Source: Methylobacter sp. BlB1
GTDB lineage: Bacteria > Pseudomonadota > Gammaproteobacteria > Methylococcales > Methylomonadaceae
Length of the DNA stretch: 64,000 nucleotides
Reading direction: 5' to 3'
NCBI RefSeq assembly: GCF_015476545.1
Contig: NZ_JADMKV010000014.1
Coordinates: 1 to 64,000, forward strand
Shown here: positions 55,702 to 64,000 of the stretch, piece by piece
Layout: every line of letters begins with the position of its first letter
How positions within the stretch are numbered: the first letter of the stretch is position 1
Translations under genes and position numbers: made by a program
The notes under the pieces: generated by a model
Database searches by the model: none
Told to the model about the DNA's origin: nothing
What the model saw: the letters and a program-made list of their open reading frames with translations, nothing else

Positions 55702-55738
55702 GAGGTATAGCTATCAATATTATTGATAGCTATACCTC
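55702..55738. repeat. Perfect 37-nt palindrome between mltD and the cold-shock gene
   Basis: gaggtatagctatcaata, one central t, then tattgatagctatacctc: an 18-bp inverted repeat without mismatch. It is 13 bp after the mltD stop and about 160 bp upstream of the cold-shock start on the same strand. No T-run follows on either side, so it may be a factor-dependent end or a regulator site. Confidence 0.75.
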
Positions 55739-55750
55739 GTCTATCCGCAT

Positions 55751-57403
55751 TTAGGTTGTGGGTTGGCTGTTATCAATCAGGATTTTTATTTTTTGCCCGG
55801 GACGCAGAGCCTTGCCTATTGTGTCTGAATTCCATTTGCGGAGGTCTGTAAGCGAGACATTGAATTTCCGGGTAATTTTCATCAATGAGTCGCCCGGCTT
55901 GACGGTGTAATGGATCAGGCGGAATGGGTTTGGTTCTGCAGAAGATGAGGTAACAAGCTGTTGCTCTCCGCCTTTAATGATGAGTTTTTGGCCGGGTGTC
56001 AATGAACTTGCCAGCGTGAGTTTGTTCCAGCTTGCGATATCTTTGCCGCTAACCGAAAAATTTTGGCCGATCTTCCAGAATGTATCGCCTTTTCTTACAG
56101 TATAGGTTCGGCTATTCTGGAGGTGACTTTTAGATGCTTTGGCGATAATCGGGAAATTGGCTGAATTTCTCGATGAAGGGATTTTTAAAATCATGCCGGA
56201 GTGAATAGTATTGCCGGCCAGATGATTGGCCTGGCGGATGGCTTTGGTCGTTGTATGATTTCGGGTGGCAATCGAGGTAAGCGTTTCGCCTGATCGAACC
56301 TTGTGGCGATTGTAAGCAACTTGCGTGACCTGCTCGTCATGGGGAACATGAGGTACTCGTTCTTCATAATACCGATGCTGGGCGACCCGGTCTTCATCGG
56401 GCAGCATTGCCAGGTTTCTTTTGAATGACTGGGCCTGGTCAACGGGAACCAATAAGCGATGAGGGCCTTCAGGCGCAGTGGTCCAGCGGTTAAAGCCGGG
56501 GTTTAGTTTTAAAAACTCTTTAAGCGGGGTGTTGGCCAACTGAGCGGCTTTATCCAAATCCAGTTGAGATTTGATGTCGACGACCTCAAAGTAAGGCTTA
56601 TTTGGAATATATTGCAAAGGAACATGGTATTCGTCGGCATGGGCAAATAATTTGGCCACAGCCAGCAGCCGAGGCACATAATTCATGGTTTCTTCCGGAA
56701 GGTTCAAAGACCAGTAATCCGTCGGTAGGGATAGGTCTTCATTCCTTTCGATGGCTTTTCTTATATTGCCTTTTCCATAATTATAGGAAGCCAATGCGAG
56801 CAGCCAATCTCCATCAAACGTTTCGTTCAGCTGTTTAAGAAAAGTAGTGGCGGCTTTGGTTGATGCATAGACGTCGCGCCGGCCGTCATACCACGAATCC
56901 TGCTTGAGACCGAAGAGGCGGCCCGTAGCCGGTATGAACTGCCAGAGGCCTGAAGCATCGCTTTTTGAATAGGCTTCCGGTAGGAACGCACTTTCAACTA
57001 TTGGCAGTAATGCCAATTCTCCAGGAAGATCTTTGGCTTCAATTTCATTGAGGATAAGATGCATGTAGGGTTCTGCCCGTTCCTGAACCCTGGCAATATA
57101 GTCGGGGTGCTGCAGATACCAGTTTAACTCGCGGTCTATGCGTTCATTCTCGATTTCGGGCAATGCGTATAAAGACAGTAACCGCTCCCAGACGCTGCCG
57201 CGGGAGTTTAATGATCCTTTAAACCTTTTTTTAGATAATGGAGTATGGTGATGGTATACGTAATTGCTGTCTTCCTGGCCTACAAGCGGCGGTTTTTGAC
57301 TCACGCTCAGGGGATCTTTAGCATTTTCCGAGCAACCTGATGCTATTAAAAGGATCAAAAAAGATAAAAAATTAACTGACCTGTTAAAATTGGTATGCAT
57401 CAT
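55751..57403 (-). CDS. mltD: Membrane-bound lytic murein transglycosylase D
   Basis: 550 residues. Lipoprotein signal (LSFLILLIASGCSE). A goose-type lysozyme SLT domain with the catalytic Glu in LPIVESAFLPEAYSKSDASG and the conserved GLWQFIPATGRLFGL and ASYNYGKGNIRKAI (~120-250). Three LysM domains follow, around residues 365-410, 430-475 and 500-545 (RSGETLTSIATRN, RKGDTFWKIGQNF, KPGDSLMKITRKF). It cleaves peptidoglycan glycan strands to 1,6-anhydro products. In E. coli mltD lies close to gloB, yafS, rnhA and dnaQ; here a methyltransferase and rnhA follow on the other strand, which supports the assignment. Confidence 0.93.
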   Translation of the reverse strand: MMHTNFNRSVNFLSFLILLIASGCSENAKDPLSVSQKPPLVGQEDSNYVYHHHTPLSKKRFKGSLNSRGSVWERLLSLYALPEIENERIDRELNWYLQHPDYIARVQERAEPYMHLILNEIEAKDLPGELALLPIVESAFLPEAYSKSDASGLWQFIPATGRLFGLKQDSWYDGRRDVYASTKAATTFLKQLNETFDGDWLLALASYNYGKGNIRKAIERNEDLSLPTDYWSLNLPEETMNYVPRLLAVAKLFAHADEYHVPLQYIPNKPYFEVVDIKSQLDLDKAAQLANTPLKEFLKLNPGFNRWTTAPEGPHRLLVPVDQAQSFKRNLAMLPDEDRVAQHRYYEERVPHVPHDEQVTQVAYNRHKVRSGETLTSIATRNHTTTKAIRQANHLAGNTIHSGMILKIPSSRNSANFPIIAKASKSHLQNSRTYTVRKGDTFWKIGQNFSVSGKDIASWNKLTLASSLTPGQKLIIKGGEQQLVTSSSAEPNPFRLIHYTVKPGDSLMKITRKFNVSLTDLRKWNSDTIGKALRPGQKIKILIDNSQPTT

Positions 57404-57501
57404 CTAACCCTAAGGTGAAGTCTAATGGTTTAATATTTTATTATTGTACAGCTTGTCTTCCTTGAAAACCATTTAAAGCCATGAATTGTTGAGCTAGATC
57501 A

Positions 57502-58218
57502 ATGAAACGCGATTTTTTGTTTGCCTGCTACGAGACTCCCAGGGGCAAGCTGCTGAAGCAGCTTGAAGAATGCTATTTGCGGCGGGCTATTACCGTCAGT
57601 TGTAAGCAGACTATTTTGCAGATCGGTGGATTAGGCTGGGAAAATCAATTCATTGATTGCTCTTTATACAAAAACTATACGGTGCTCGATGCCAAAAATC
57701 TGGGCAGTAATGAAGCAAGAAAGATTCAGGCAAAGTCATATAATCTACCGCTGCAAAGCAATAGCATTGATATGATAATACTGCCGCATTTATTGGAATT
57801 CGACGCCAATCGGTTTCAGACCATGAGAGAGGTGGAACGCGTTCTGAAGCCGGAAGGCTTGTTGGTCGTGCTGAGTTTTAATCCTTGGAGCTTATGGGTC
57901 AGGTATCAGTATTTATGGGATAAAAAAATGGCTGACTCCTGGCGTGGACATTTTATTTCCAGGGCAAGAATATTAGACTGGCTGAAGTTGCTGAACTTTG
58001 AAGTAACGCTCTCATCGGATTTTAATCTGAATTCGGTGAAATCGACGAATGGCAGATTGAATGCCAACAGACATGCATTTTCTGCGGCGGCGTATGCGGT
58101 GAAGGCGATAAAACGCCGTTATCATTTAATTCCTTTAGCACCTGTGGAAAGGACAAACCCCCAGTTGGTCTTTGCCAATTCAATGGGTTCACCAACAGAA
58201 TCAAGCCAACATGACTGA
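57502..58218 (+). CDS. SAM-dependent methyltransferase, YafS-like position
   Basis: 238 residues. Weak motif I ([20 protein letters not shown]), an acidic strand end ([10 protein letters not shown]), then [20 protein letters not shown] and [20 protein letters not shown], typical of Methyltransf_11-like proteins. It lies between mltD and rnhA and overlaps rnhA by 8 bp (ATGACTGA), the same position as yafS in enterobacteria. The acceptor is unknown. The glycine-rich motif is less canonical than usual (QIGGLGW). Confidence 0.85.
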   Translation: MKRDFLFACYETPRGKLLKQLEECYLRRAITVSCKQTILQIGGLGWENQFIDCSLYKNYTVLDAKNLGSNEARKIQAKSYNLPLQSNSIDMIILPHLLEFDANRFQTMREVERVLKPEGLLVVLSFNPWSLWVRYQYLWDKKMADSWRGHFISRARILDWLKLLNFEVTLSSDFNLNSVKSTNGRLNANRHAFSAAAYAVKAIKRRYHLIPLAPVERTNPQLVFANSMGSPTESSQHD

Positions 58219-58678
58219 TCGCGTTATTATTTATACCGACGGCGCCTGCCGCGGCAATCCAGGACCTGGCGGATGGGGCGCCATTCTCAAATACAAAGGT
58301 AAGGCCAAGGAACTGTACGGCGGGGAACTGGAAACGACAAATAATCGTATGGAGCTGACGGCTGCCATACAGGCTCTGGAAGCGCTGACAAGGCCCTGTA
58401 CTATCGAGCTTCATATCGATTCAAAATACGTACTGCTCGGGATCACCGAATGGATGGTCAACTGGAAAAAGCGGGGCTGGAAAACCGCAGCTAAAACACC
58501 GGTTAAAAATGAGGATTTATGGCGCAGGCTGGATGCCGCTATTGAGAAGCACGATATAGAATGGCGATGGGTAAAAGGGCATGCAGGAGATGAGGGCAAT
58601 GAGCGGGCGGATGCTTTGGCAAATCTCGGCATTGATTCCTTGATGGCAAGACAGGGTAGTCATGCAATTGCCCGCTGA
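58211..58678 (+). CDS. rnhA: Ribonuclease HI
   Basis: 155 residues. Type 1 RNase H with the DEDD metal residues: Asp in [14 protein letters not shown], Glu in NRMELTAAI, Asp in [10 protein letters not shown], and Asp in NERADALAN, with [12 protein letters not shown] carrying the loop His. It removes RNA from RNA-DNA hybrids. The start at 58211 matches the family; the frame upstream to 58172 overlaps the methyltransferase gene. Confidence 0.97.
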   Translation: MTDRVIIYTDGACRGNPGPGGWGAILKYKGKAKELYGGELETTNNRMELTAAIQALEALTRPCTIELHIDSKYVLLGITEWMVNWKKRGWKTAAKTPVKNEDLWRRLDAAIEKHDIEWRWVKGHAGDEGNERADALANLGIDSLMARQGSHAIAR

Positions 58679-58692
58679 CAAGCCTTCCTGAG

Positions 58693-59073
58693 TTATTTTT
58701 TGCTGTCCAGTAAGGCTTTGAGGTTTGCAAAAGGATTATGGGTAGGGATTGACTCGGACGTTTTATGAGATTGACCGCTGTCAAAGCGAGCTTCTTCATA
58801 CCGCGAATGCTCATTATCGTGGCAGTAAAGGCATAATAATTCCCAATTGCTGCCGTCGGGAGGGTTATTGTCGTGGTTGTGGTCCCTATGATGAACGGTC
58901 AGTTCGCTTAAGTTCTTGTGTGTGAATTCTCGGGCACAGCGTCCGCATATCCAGGGGTACATTTTGAGCGCTTGTCCCCGATAGGATTGTTCCCGCAATT
59001 CCTGATTACGTCGGGCTTCAATAACAATTTGATTTAATTTATCCTTATCAATATTGGTCTTTTTAGTAGGCAT
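58693..59073 (-). CDS. YajD-like HNH nuclease family protein
   Basis: 126 residues. CGRCAREF and CLYCHDNEH supply two zinc-binding cysteine pairs, and LTVHHRDHNHDNNPPDGSNW is the HNH core, as in E. coli YajD. The C-terminus has the short helical end FANLKALLDSKK typical of the family. Family members are assigned as HNH nucleases, with unclear cellular role. It is convergent with rnhA (stop to stop 14 bp). Confidence 0.9.
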   Translation of the reverse strand: MPTKKTNIDKDKLNQIVIEARRNQELREQSYRGQALKMYPWICGRCAREFTHKNLSELTVHHRDHNHDNNPPDGSNWELLCLYCHDNEHSRYEEARFDSGQSHKTSESIPTHNPFANLKALLDSKK

Positions 59074-59320
59074 AGGGTTTCTTGTCAGGTAGGCTATGAT
59101 CTTTTTTACAATTAGAGAAAGGCATCGTCAAATAAGTGCCTTATATATACCTTAAATATGATCTGCTGTAATATTTTTTATCCTTTTGTATCTCCATGTG
59201 CTTTAGTTTGCTTGGATGCACGTTAAAAAATAAAGCATGACAAAGCCCCCTGGAAAGTCCTATTATTTTCCCCTTTTTTTGGCTTGAGTCGCAGTTCAGC
59301 TAGCGATACAAGGTTAAAGC

Positions 59321-61165
59321 ATGTCAATTCGTTATATTTCCATTCTTATTTTCTCTGCTGGCTATATATTGTCAGGATGCACAACTACCCGTCAAATTGC
59401 TATCGATCCTCCATCAATTGAGCCGCATTCTTTCCAGCCTTTGCAGGGATTTTCGGTTATTGACGGCGATGATTATTATGTACGGCTGATTTCCGAGTTT
59501 GATTCCAAAGCGGACAATGTATTAAAAAACGGCTGCGCTGATATTGCGCCATCCTATAGCAAGGGCGATTCATCAGCGGCTCTGATTTACGGCGTTCGTA
59601 ATAATGCGCTCAAGTTCAACAGTGAAGCCACCGGTTTCCTATATCAGACCGCGACAGGGAAGTGCAATTTCAAGTTCGAGGCTAAAAAACAGTATCTCAC
59701 GCCGTGGATACGCTTGGATTCAGGCAAGGAGACTATGGTCGACTACAACATCTATACAGATGCCAATAATGATCTGAATTTATCAAAACTGGTCGGCGAT
59801 GTGAATGCGGCCAGTGGTCTGCTGGCGATGACTGGGGTCGGTATGGGCGTTGCCGTTATGGGGCAGTTCGCCAGCGAATGGGTGAAAAGCAGTCAGCAAG
59901 CGGCGCCGGCCGCCGTCCAGGAATCAGTCAAGCATAGTTCGGAATCGCACTCGTTGCCGGCTGCGACTTCATTTTCAGGCAAGGCAGGTACGCTCAATCA
60001 TTCCGTATTCAAGGTTCATGAGGTGTCGGAAGGCGGCATCAATCCGTTTGGCTCGGATATCAAGCTTCTGGGCGAACTAAAGGTTTATCCTGAAATTTTG
60101 CCGTCATTATTGTTGAAAATGACGGCGGATGGAATTCCCGACGCGCGAGATTTATCGCTGGAGGAAATGTGGTACTCGCCCATAAAATCAACAACAGGCC
60201 AGATTACACTGCAGCAATTGATTGAGCAGTCGCAGCATCCGGCAAAGCCGAAGTTAAATCCCGACTGGAATAATTATGCTGAAGTCGAGAGTAATTGCCG
60301 GAAATTAAAGCTGGTTTTGAAGGATCTCGGCTTTAATAAGTTTGACCGTAATGCCGTGCTTTATTATTTTCTGGCTAAAAACGGCGATTGGAAAAGCTAT
60401 AATATATCTCCACAGATGGCCATGGCCGACGAGATCCGGCCCAAAGTGCTGGAAGATTATCGCCGCAAGGGCTTCGGTAATTGTCTCGCGGTTGACGATT
60501 ATGCCGTTATGAAATCAATGGGTTTATCCGTCAATGCGCAGTCGGACTGGAATTTGATCGGTGAATCCAGGCAGAAAAAAGAACAGTTTTTTACGCCGAT
60601 GCAGTCAGTGGAAAGGCAGTTGATTTCAGTGCTTAAAAATCCCAATCCGGCTGAAATGGCGCGCCAGATGTTCCCTTTATTAACTACTGCAAAGAGTGGT
60701 GACGGTACGGTATTGCTACAGAATCATTTGGGCGATTTCGGCCTGGAAGCATTGTTGAATCCATCTGCTCCGTTAGCGCCTCCAGTCCCAGGTGCGCCAG
60801 AGGCTCAAACAGCGCAGCCAGCTTCATCCGCTCCCGCGGTTATTCCCGGAGAAGGAATCATTATTAGCGCGCATCAATTGGCGCGAGTCTTTTCCGGGCT
60901 TTCCATAAGCGAGCTGAGCTGCGCTCGTCCTGCGCCTGAGCAGCAAGGAAAATCAGCGGAGAATGTGGGGATTTTCTTATTTACTACCAACGATGGCAGT
61001 CCGCGCGCCAAAGGCGGTGCCATAGAGTTTGAATTTTCAGGCGGAAAAATTAACCGCATAGCATTTCAGTTGCCGACTTTCAGGGATTTCGAGCAGGATC
61101 TGCTGAATCGTCCCGAAATTGGCGGTTGCCGGATTGATCCGGCTTTTCTGAAGAAGTTGCACTAA
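59321..61165 (+). CDS. Large putative lipoprotein of unknown function
   Basis: 614 residues with a lipoprotein signal (ISILIFSAGYILSGCTTT, Cys ~20). No known domain is recognised. A beta-rich region (~35-160) is followed by a hydrophobic Gly/Met segment (AASGLLAMTGVGMGVAVMGQ, ~165-190), a Ser/Ala linker, a globular middle (~230-470), and an Ala/Pro-rich linker (APPVPGAPEAQTAQPASSAP) before a C-terminal domain that contains FTTNDGSPRAKGGAIEFEFS. Two conserved-looking Cys residues and the alternation of strands suggest an outer-membrane-attached accessory protein. No neighbour explains it. Confidence 0.7.
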   Translation: MSIRYISILIFSAGYILSGCTTTRQIAIDPPSIEPHSFQPLQGFSVIDGDDYYVRLISEFDSKADNVLKNGCADIAPSYSKGDSSAALIYGVRNNALKFNSEATGFLYQTATGKCNFKFEAKKQYLTPWIRLDSGKETMVDYNIYTDANNDLNLSKLVGDVNAASGLLAMTGVGMGVAVMGQFASEWVKSSQQAAPAAVQESVKHSSESHSLPAATSFSGKAGTLNHSVFKVHEVSEGGINPFGSDIKLLGELKVYPEILPSLLLKMTADGIPDARDLSLEEMWYSPIKSTTGQITLQQLIEQSQHPAKPKLNPDWNNYAEVESNCRKLKLVLKDLGFNKFDRNAVLYYFLAKNGDWKSYNISPQMAMADEIRPKVLEDYRRKGFGNCLAVDDYAVMKSMGLSVNAQSDWNLIGESRQKKEQFFTPMQSVERQLISVLKNPNPAEMARQMFPLLTTAKSGDGTVLLQNHLGDFGLEALLNPSAPLAPPVPGAPEAQTAQPASSAPAVIPGEGIIISAHQLARVFSGLSISELSCARPAPEQQGKSAENVGIFLFTTNDGSPRAKGGAIEFEFSGGKINRIAFQLPTFRDFEQDLLNRPEIGGCRIDPAFLKKLH

Positions 61166-61578
61166 AAATTGTCAGGACTTTATAGAAGTTGACGGGCAAT
61201 CGAGAATTGAAAATGCTTGGTTGTTTCATTTATCAGTGACTAATTCAAGAAAATTGTTCTACATCAAGTTGAATTGTTCCGCATCAGTTAGAATTATTTT
61301 GCATCAAGTTAATTCAGATGTCATAAGAAACCAACACAAATCCAAAATTGTCTTTTTCCGAAGTAGATTTCAATACATAAGATAAATAGCGATAGAGTGA
61401 AGCTCTTCGGTCTAAATTCTACAGACTTCTAGCTTAGAGAAGCTTCATAGGTTAGAATTGCACAGTTTATTTGTGAGAATTCTTATAGAAAAGACGCAAT
61501 GGGGGTTTAGTGCGTCTTTGAAATTACGAAACGATAACGCATACAAGAGTTTATAACTACTAACGAGGAGAGCGCTCC
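61166..61578. promoter_or_regulatory. Upstream region of the cytochrome oxidase operon
   Basis: About 410 bases between the unknown lipoprotein gene and coxB. It holds three tandem 20-bp repeats (61252-61311) and an AT-rich stretch up to the GTG start; no gene is present on either strand. A promoter is expected, but no hexamers were assigned with confidence. Confidence 0.5.
61252..61311 (+). repeat. Three tandem 20-bp direct repeats upstream of coxB
   Basis: aattgttctacatcaagttg, aattgttccgcatcagttag and aattattttgcatcaagtta follow each other without gap, a period of about two helical turns. They lie about 270 bp upstream of the coxB start. Repeats on one face of the helix suggest cooperative binding by a regulator. 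Confidence 0.6.
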
Positions 61579-63090
61579 GTGAAAACAATAAAGCAACTGC
61601 TCGCAGGTCTGATCTTAATGGCTTTTGGCCTAGGGACAGCGCAGGCGGCGTATACGCTCAATTTAATGAAAGGGGTTACAGAAATCAGTAATGATATTTA
61701 TGACCTGCATATGCTGATTCTATGGATATGTGTATTCATAGGCGTCGTCGTATTCGGCACTATGTTCTATTCGATTTACCATCACCGTAAATCAAAAGGA
61801 CATAAAGCGGAGCAGTTTCATGAAAATACTACTGTCGAAATTATCTGGACCATTATTCCGACACTGATTCTCATCGGTATGGCCATTCCGGCAACCAAAG
61901 CCATGTTGGAGTTGGATGATGTGCAAAATGCAGATATGTCCATTAAAGTCACTGGTTGGCAATGGAAATGGGAATATGAATATCTGGATAACGGTATTCA
62001 TTTTTTCAGTAATCTGGATGAAGCCAGTAATAAGGCGCGTCAGGTAGGTTCGGACATAGATCCTCGTACAGTTCCCAACTATCTGTTGAATGTGGATAAC
62101 CCTTTGGTTATTCCTACAAAGAAGAAGATTCGTTTCGTATTTACAGCGGCTGATGTAATTCACTCATGGTGGGTGCCTGAGTTGGGCTGGAAAAAAGATA
62201 CTATCCCTGGCTTTATTAACGAAGCCTGGACCTCTGTTGACAAACCTGGTGTATATCGTGGCCAATGTACCGAACTCTGCGGTAAAGATCATGGCTTTAT
62301 GCCTATCGTAGTCGTTGCAATGGAACAGGCCGACTATGATGCTTGGGTGAAAAAGACTCAGGAAGAAGCGGCAAAAGGGCCTGATTTAAGTGAGCAAAGC
62401 CATGATGAACTGGTTTCTAAAGGTGCTGCCGTTTATGCGAAAAACTGCGCATCCTGTCATATGGCCGGTGGCGAAGGCGTTCCGGGCACATTCCCTGCTA
62501 TTACCGGCAGCGCTGTTGTGAAAGGCGATATTAAAGACCAGACTAATTTGGTGCTGAATGGTAAAGGCATGATGCCGGCTTTCGGAAAAATGCTGAACGC
62601 AGCTGAATTGGCTCAGGTTATTACTTACACCAGAAATGCATTAGGCAACTCAGTGGGTGATGAAATACAGCCTAAAGCTATACAAGAACTGCTGCCTGCA
62701 GGATCTGCTCCTGCCGCAAAAGAAAAGCCGCAGGAAAAAGTGGATGCGAGTAAAAAAATGTCGCTTGATGATTTAGTGGCTCGCGGAGAATCTGTGTACG
62801 CCCAGAACTGTGCATCATGTCACATGGCTGATGGCGCCGGATTGCCTGGTACGTTCCCGGCCTTAAAGGGAAGCCCTATGGTAACAGGTGACATCAATGC
62901 CCAGGTTGATTTGATGATGAACGGAAAAGGCATGATGCCGGCTTTCGGAAAGACATTAAATGCGGTTGACTTTGCCGCAGTCGCAACATATATCCGTAAC
63001 AAACTGGGAAATTCGGTAGGGGATTCTATACAGCCTTCAGCGATTCAGTCTCTGCAATCGGCTATGCCTGCTGAAGATGATGATGAGTAA
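61579..63090 (+). CDS. coxB: Cytochrome c oxidase subunit II with two fused cytochrome c domains
   Basis: 503 residues with a signal peptide, two membrane helices (~40-60 and ~85-105) and the CuA domain with HSWWVPELGWKKD, then YRGQCTELCGKDHGFMPIVV carrying the Cys-x3-Cys-x3-His-x2-Met CuA site (~235-250). Two cytochrome c domains follow, each with a CASCHMA motif (~295 and ~412) and a GKGMMPAFGK methionine loop. The two c domains are close paralogues and arose by duplication. The enzyme accepts electrons from cytochrome c and passes them to subunit I. The start is a GTG with GAGGAG nine bases before it. The gene is followed by coxA. Confidence 0.95.
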   Translation: MKTIKQLLAGLILMAFGLGTAQAAYTLNLMKGVTEISNDIYDLHMLILWICVFIGVVVFGTMFYSIYHHRKSKGHKAEQFHENTTVEIIWTIIPTLILIGMAIPATKAMLELDDVQNADMSIKVTGWQWKWEYEYLDNGIHFFSNLDEASNKARQVGSDIDPRTVPNYLLNVDNPLVIPTKKKIRFVFTAADVIHSWWVPELGWKKDTIPGFINEAWTSVDKPGVYRGQCTELCGKDHGFMPIVVVAMEQADYDAWVKKTQEEAAKGPDLSEQSHDELVSKGAAVYAKNCASCHMAGGEGVPGTFPAITGSAVVKGDIKDQTNLVLNGKGMMPAFGKMLNAAELAQVITYTRNALGNSVGDEIQPKAIQELLPAGSAPAAKEKPQEKVDASKKMSLDDLVARGESVYAQNCASCHMADGAGLPGTFPALKGSPMVTGDINAQVDLMMNGKGMMPAFGKTLNAVDFAAVATYIRNKLGNSVGDSIQPSAIQSLQSAMPAEDDDE

Positions 63091-63144
63091 GTCATTGACT
63101 TTGTTATCAATAAAATCTTTTCATATATTCATAGAGGTTAAAAT

Positions 63145-64000
63145 ATGTCTGCTGTAGTAGCTGAACATGAACATGACGATCATCATGATCACGGCCCTCA
63201 GAAGGGGCTTTTAAGATGGGTAATTACAACTAACCATAAAGATATCGGCACCTTGTATTTAATGTTCGCACTGGCGATGTTTTTCGTCGGCGGCGCAATG
63301 GCAATGGTTATTCGTGCTGAGTTGTTTGAACCGGGCATGCAGTTTGTCAATCCCCAATTCTTCAACTCAATGACCACCATGCATGCTTTAGTGATGGTGT
63401 TTGGCGCGGTTATGCCCGCGTTCGTAGGTTTAGCCAACTGGATGATTCCAATGATGATTGGAGCGCCTGATATGGCATTGCCCCGTATGAACAACATGAG
63501 CTTCTGGATGCTCGTAGCCGGTGTTCTATTGCTCGCCAGCACCTTGTTTATGGAAGGCGGCGCACCTGCAGCCGGTTGGACTTTATATCCGCCGCTGGTG
63601 TTGCAGACTGGCACCGCATTGCCTTTCGCGATTTTCTCAGTGCATTTGCTGGGTATTTCGTCCATCATGGGGGCGATTAACATCATTGCGACTATTTTCA
63701 ATATGCGCGCTCCAGCTATGACATTGATGAAAATGCCATTGTTCGTCTGGACTTGGCTGATCACCGCTTTCCTGTTGATCGCTATCATGCCGGTTTTTGC
63801 CGGTGCGGTAACCATGCTGTTGACAGACCGCTTCTTCGATACCAGTTTCTTTGATGCTGCTGGCGGCGGTGACCCGGTTCTTTATCAGCATATCTTTTGG
63901 TTCTTCGGACACCCTGAAGTGTATGTCATGATTCTGCCAACTTTCGGTGTGGCTTCCACCATCATTCCGGTATTCGCTCGTAAACCTTTGTTCGGTTACA
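63145..64000 (+). CDS. coxA: Cytochrome c oxidase subunit I (5' part, runs off the window)
   Basis: The first ~285 residues are visible. A His/Asp-rich N-terminus ([11 protein letters not shown]) precedes [20 protein letters not shown]. The low-spin heme ligand lies in [12 protein letters not shown]. The CuB region [18 protein letters not shown] has the His and the cross-linked Tyr. There is no stop in the window. Subunit I reduces oxygen to water and pumps protons. It is 54 bp downstream of coxB, with AGAGG before the ATG. Confidence 0.96.
   Translation, partial: MSAVVAEHEHDDHHDHGPQKGLLRWVITTNHKDIGTLYLMFALAMFFVGGAMAMVIRAELFEPGMQFVNPQFFNSMTTMHALVMVFGAVMPAFVGLANWMIPMMIGAPDMALPRMNNMSFWMLVAGVLLLASTLFMEGGAPAAGWTLYPPLVLQTGTALPFAIFSVHLLGISSIMGAINIIATIFNMRAPAMTLMKMPLFVWTWLITAFLLIAIMPVFAGAVTMLLTDRFFDTSFFDAAGGGDPVLYQHIFWFFGHPEVYVMILPTFGVASTIIPVFARKPLFGY

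Overview
The window looks like chromosomal DNA of a gammaproteobacterium, most likely an aerobic methanotroph of the Methylococcales. This is an inference, because no methane monooxygenase or rRNA gene is present. It rests on an HpnR-type hopanoid C-3 methylase, an MtrAB/PioAB-like cytochrome-porin pair, a split NrdJa/NrdJb class II ribonucleotide reductase behind NrdR boxes, the mltD-methyltransferase-rnhA arrangement known from Gammaproteobacteria, and cytochrome c oxidase genes. There is no prophage, transposase, CRISPR array or tRNA that I can support.

Layout. 1-8.5 kb (minus strand): an MtrB/PioB-like outer-membrane barrel, a DmsE/MtrA-type decaheme cytochrome, and upstream of them four tandem paralogous secreted proteins. 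Three carry one c-type heme domain plus two copies of a ~105-residue beta-rich domain; the fourth lacks the heme domain. Decayed copies of the decaheme gene's 5' end lie between the paralogues, and FNR-like dyads precede each one. 8.7-12.1 kb (plus): a four-gene MCE/Mla-type lipid transport operon. 12.8-15.3 kb: hpnR and, convergent, an MlaC-like carrier. 15.8-17.5 kb: a small lipoprotein and a secreted serine protease that share a short motif.

17.5-32 kb: a natural-product-like locus. It has two structured ~92-bp direct repeats, mbtH, a type II thioesterase and a single-module C-A-T-TE NRPS whose adenylation pocket reads as serine. A UGT-type glycosyltransferase, an RND pump with its adaptor, a decayed second mbtH and a TolC-family channel follow. 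32-46 kb: housekeeping and accessory genes (L,D-transpeptidase, 6-phosphogluconate dehydrogenase, methyltransferase, a vanadium-haloperoxidase-fold protein missing pocket residues, amidase, aminotransferase, two lipoprotein-like hydrolases), then an M23 peptidase gene between direct repeats.

46-64 kb: palindrome-rich spacer, an AT-rich AbiTii-HhH gene (candidate phage defence), nrdJab, an amino acid permease, a zinc alcohol dehydrogenase, a YetF-like membrane protein, an RRM protein, a cold-shock protein, mltD, a methyltransferase, rnhA, a YajD-like HNH protein, a large unknown lipoprotein, and coxB (with two fused cytochrome c domains) followed by the start of coxA, which runs off the window.

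The most unusual parts are the amplified cytochrome/beta-domain array beside MtrAB, and the serine NRPS locus bracketed by an intact and a dead mbtH.
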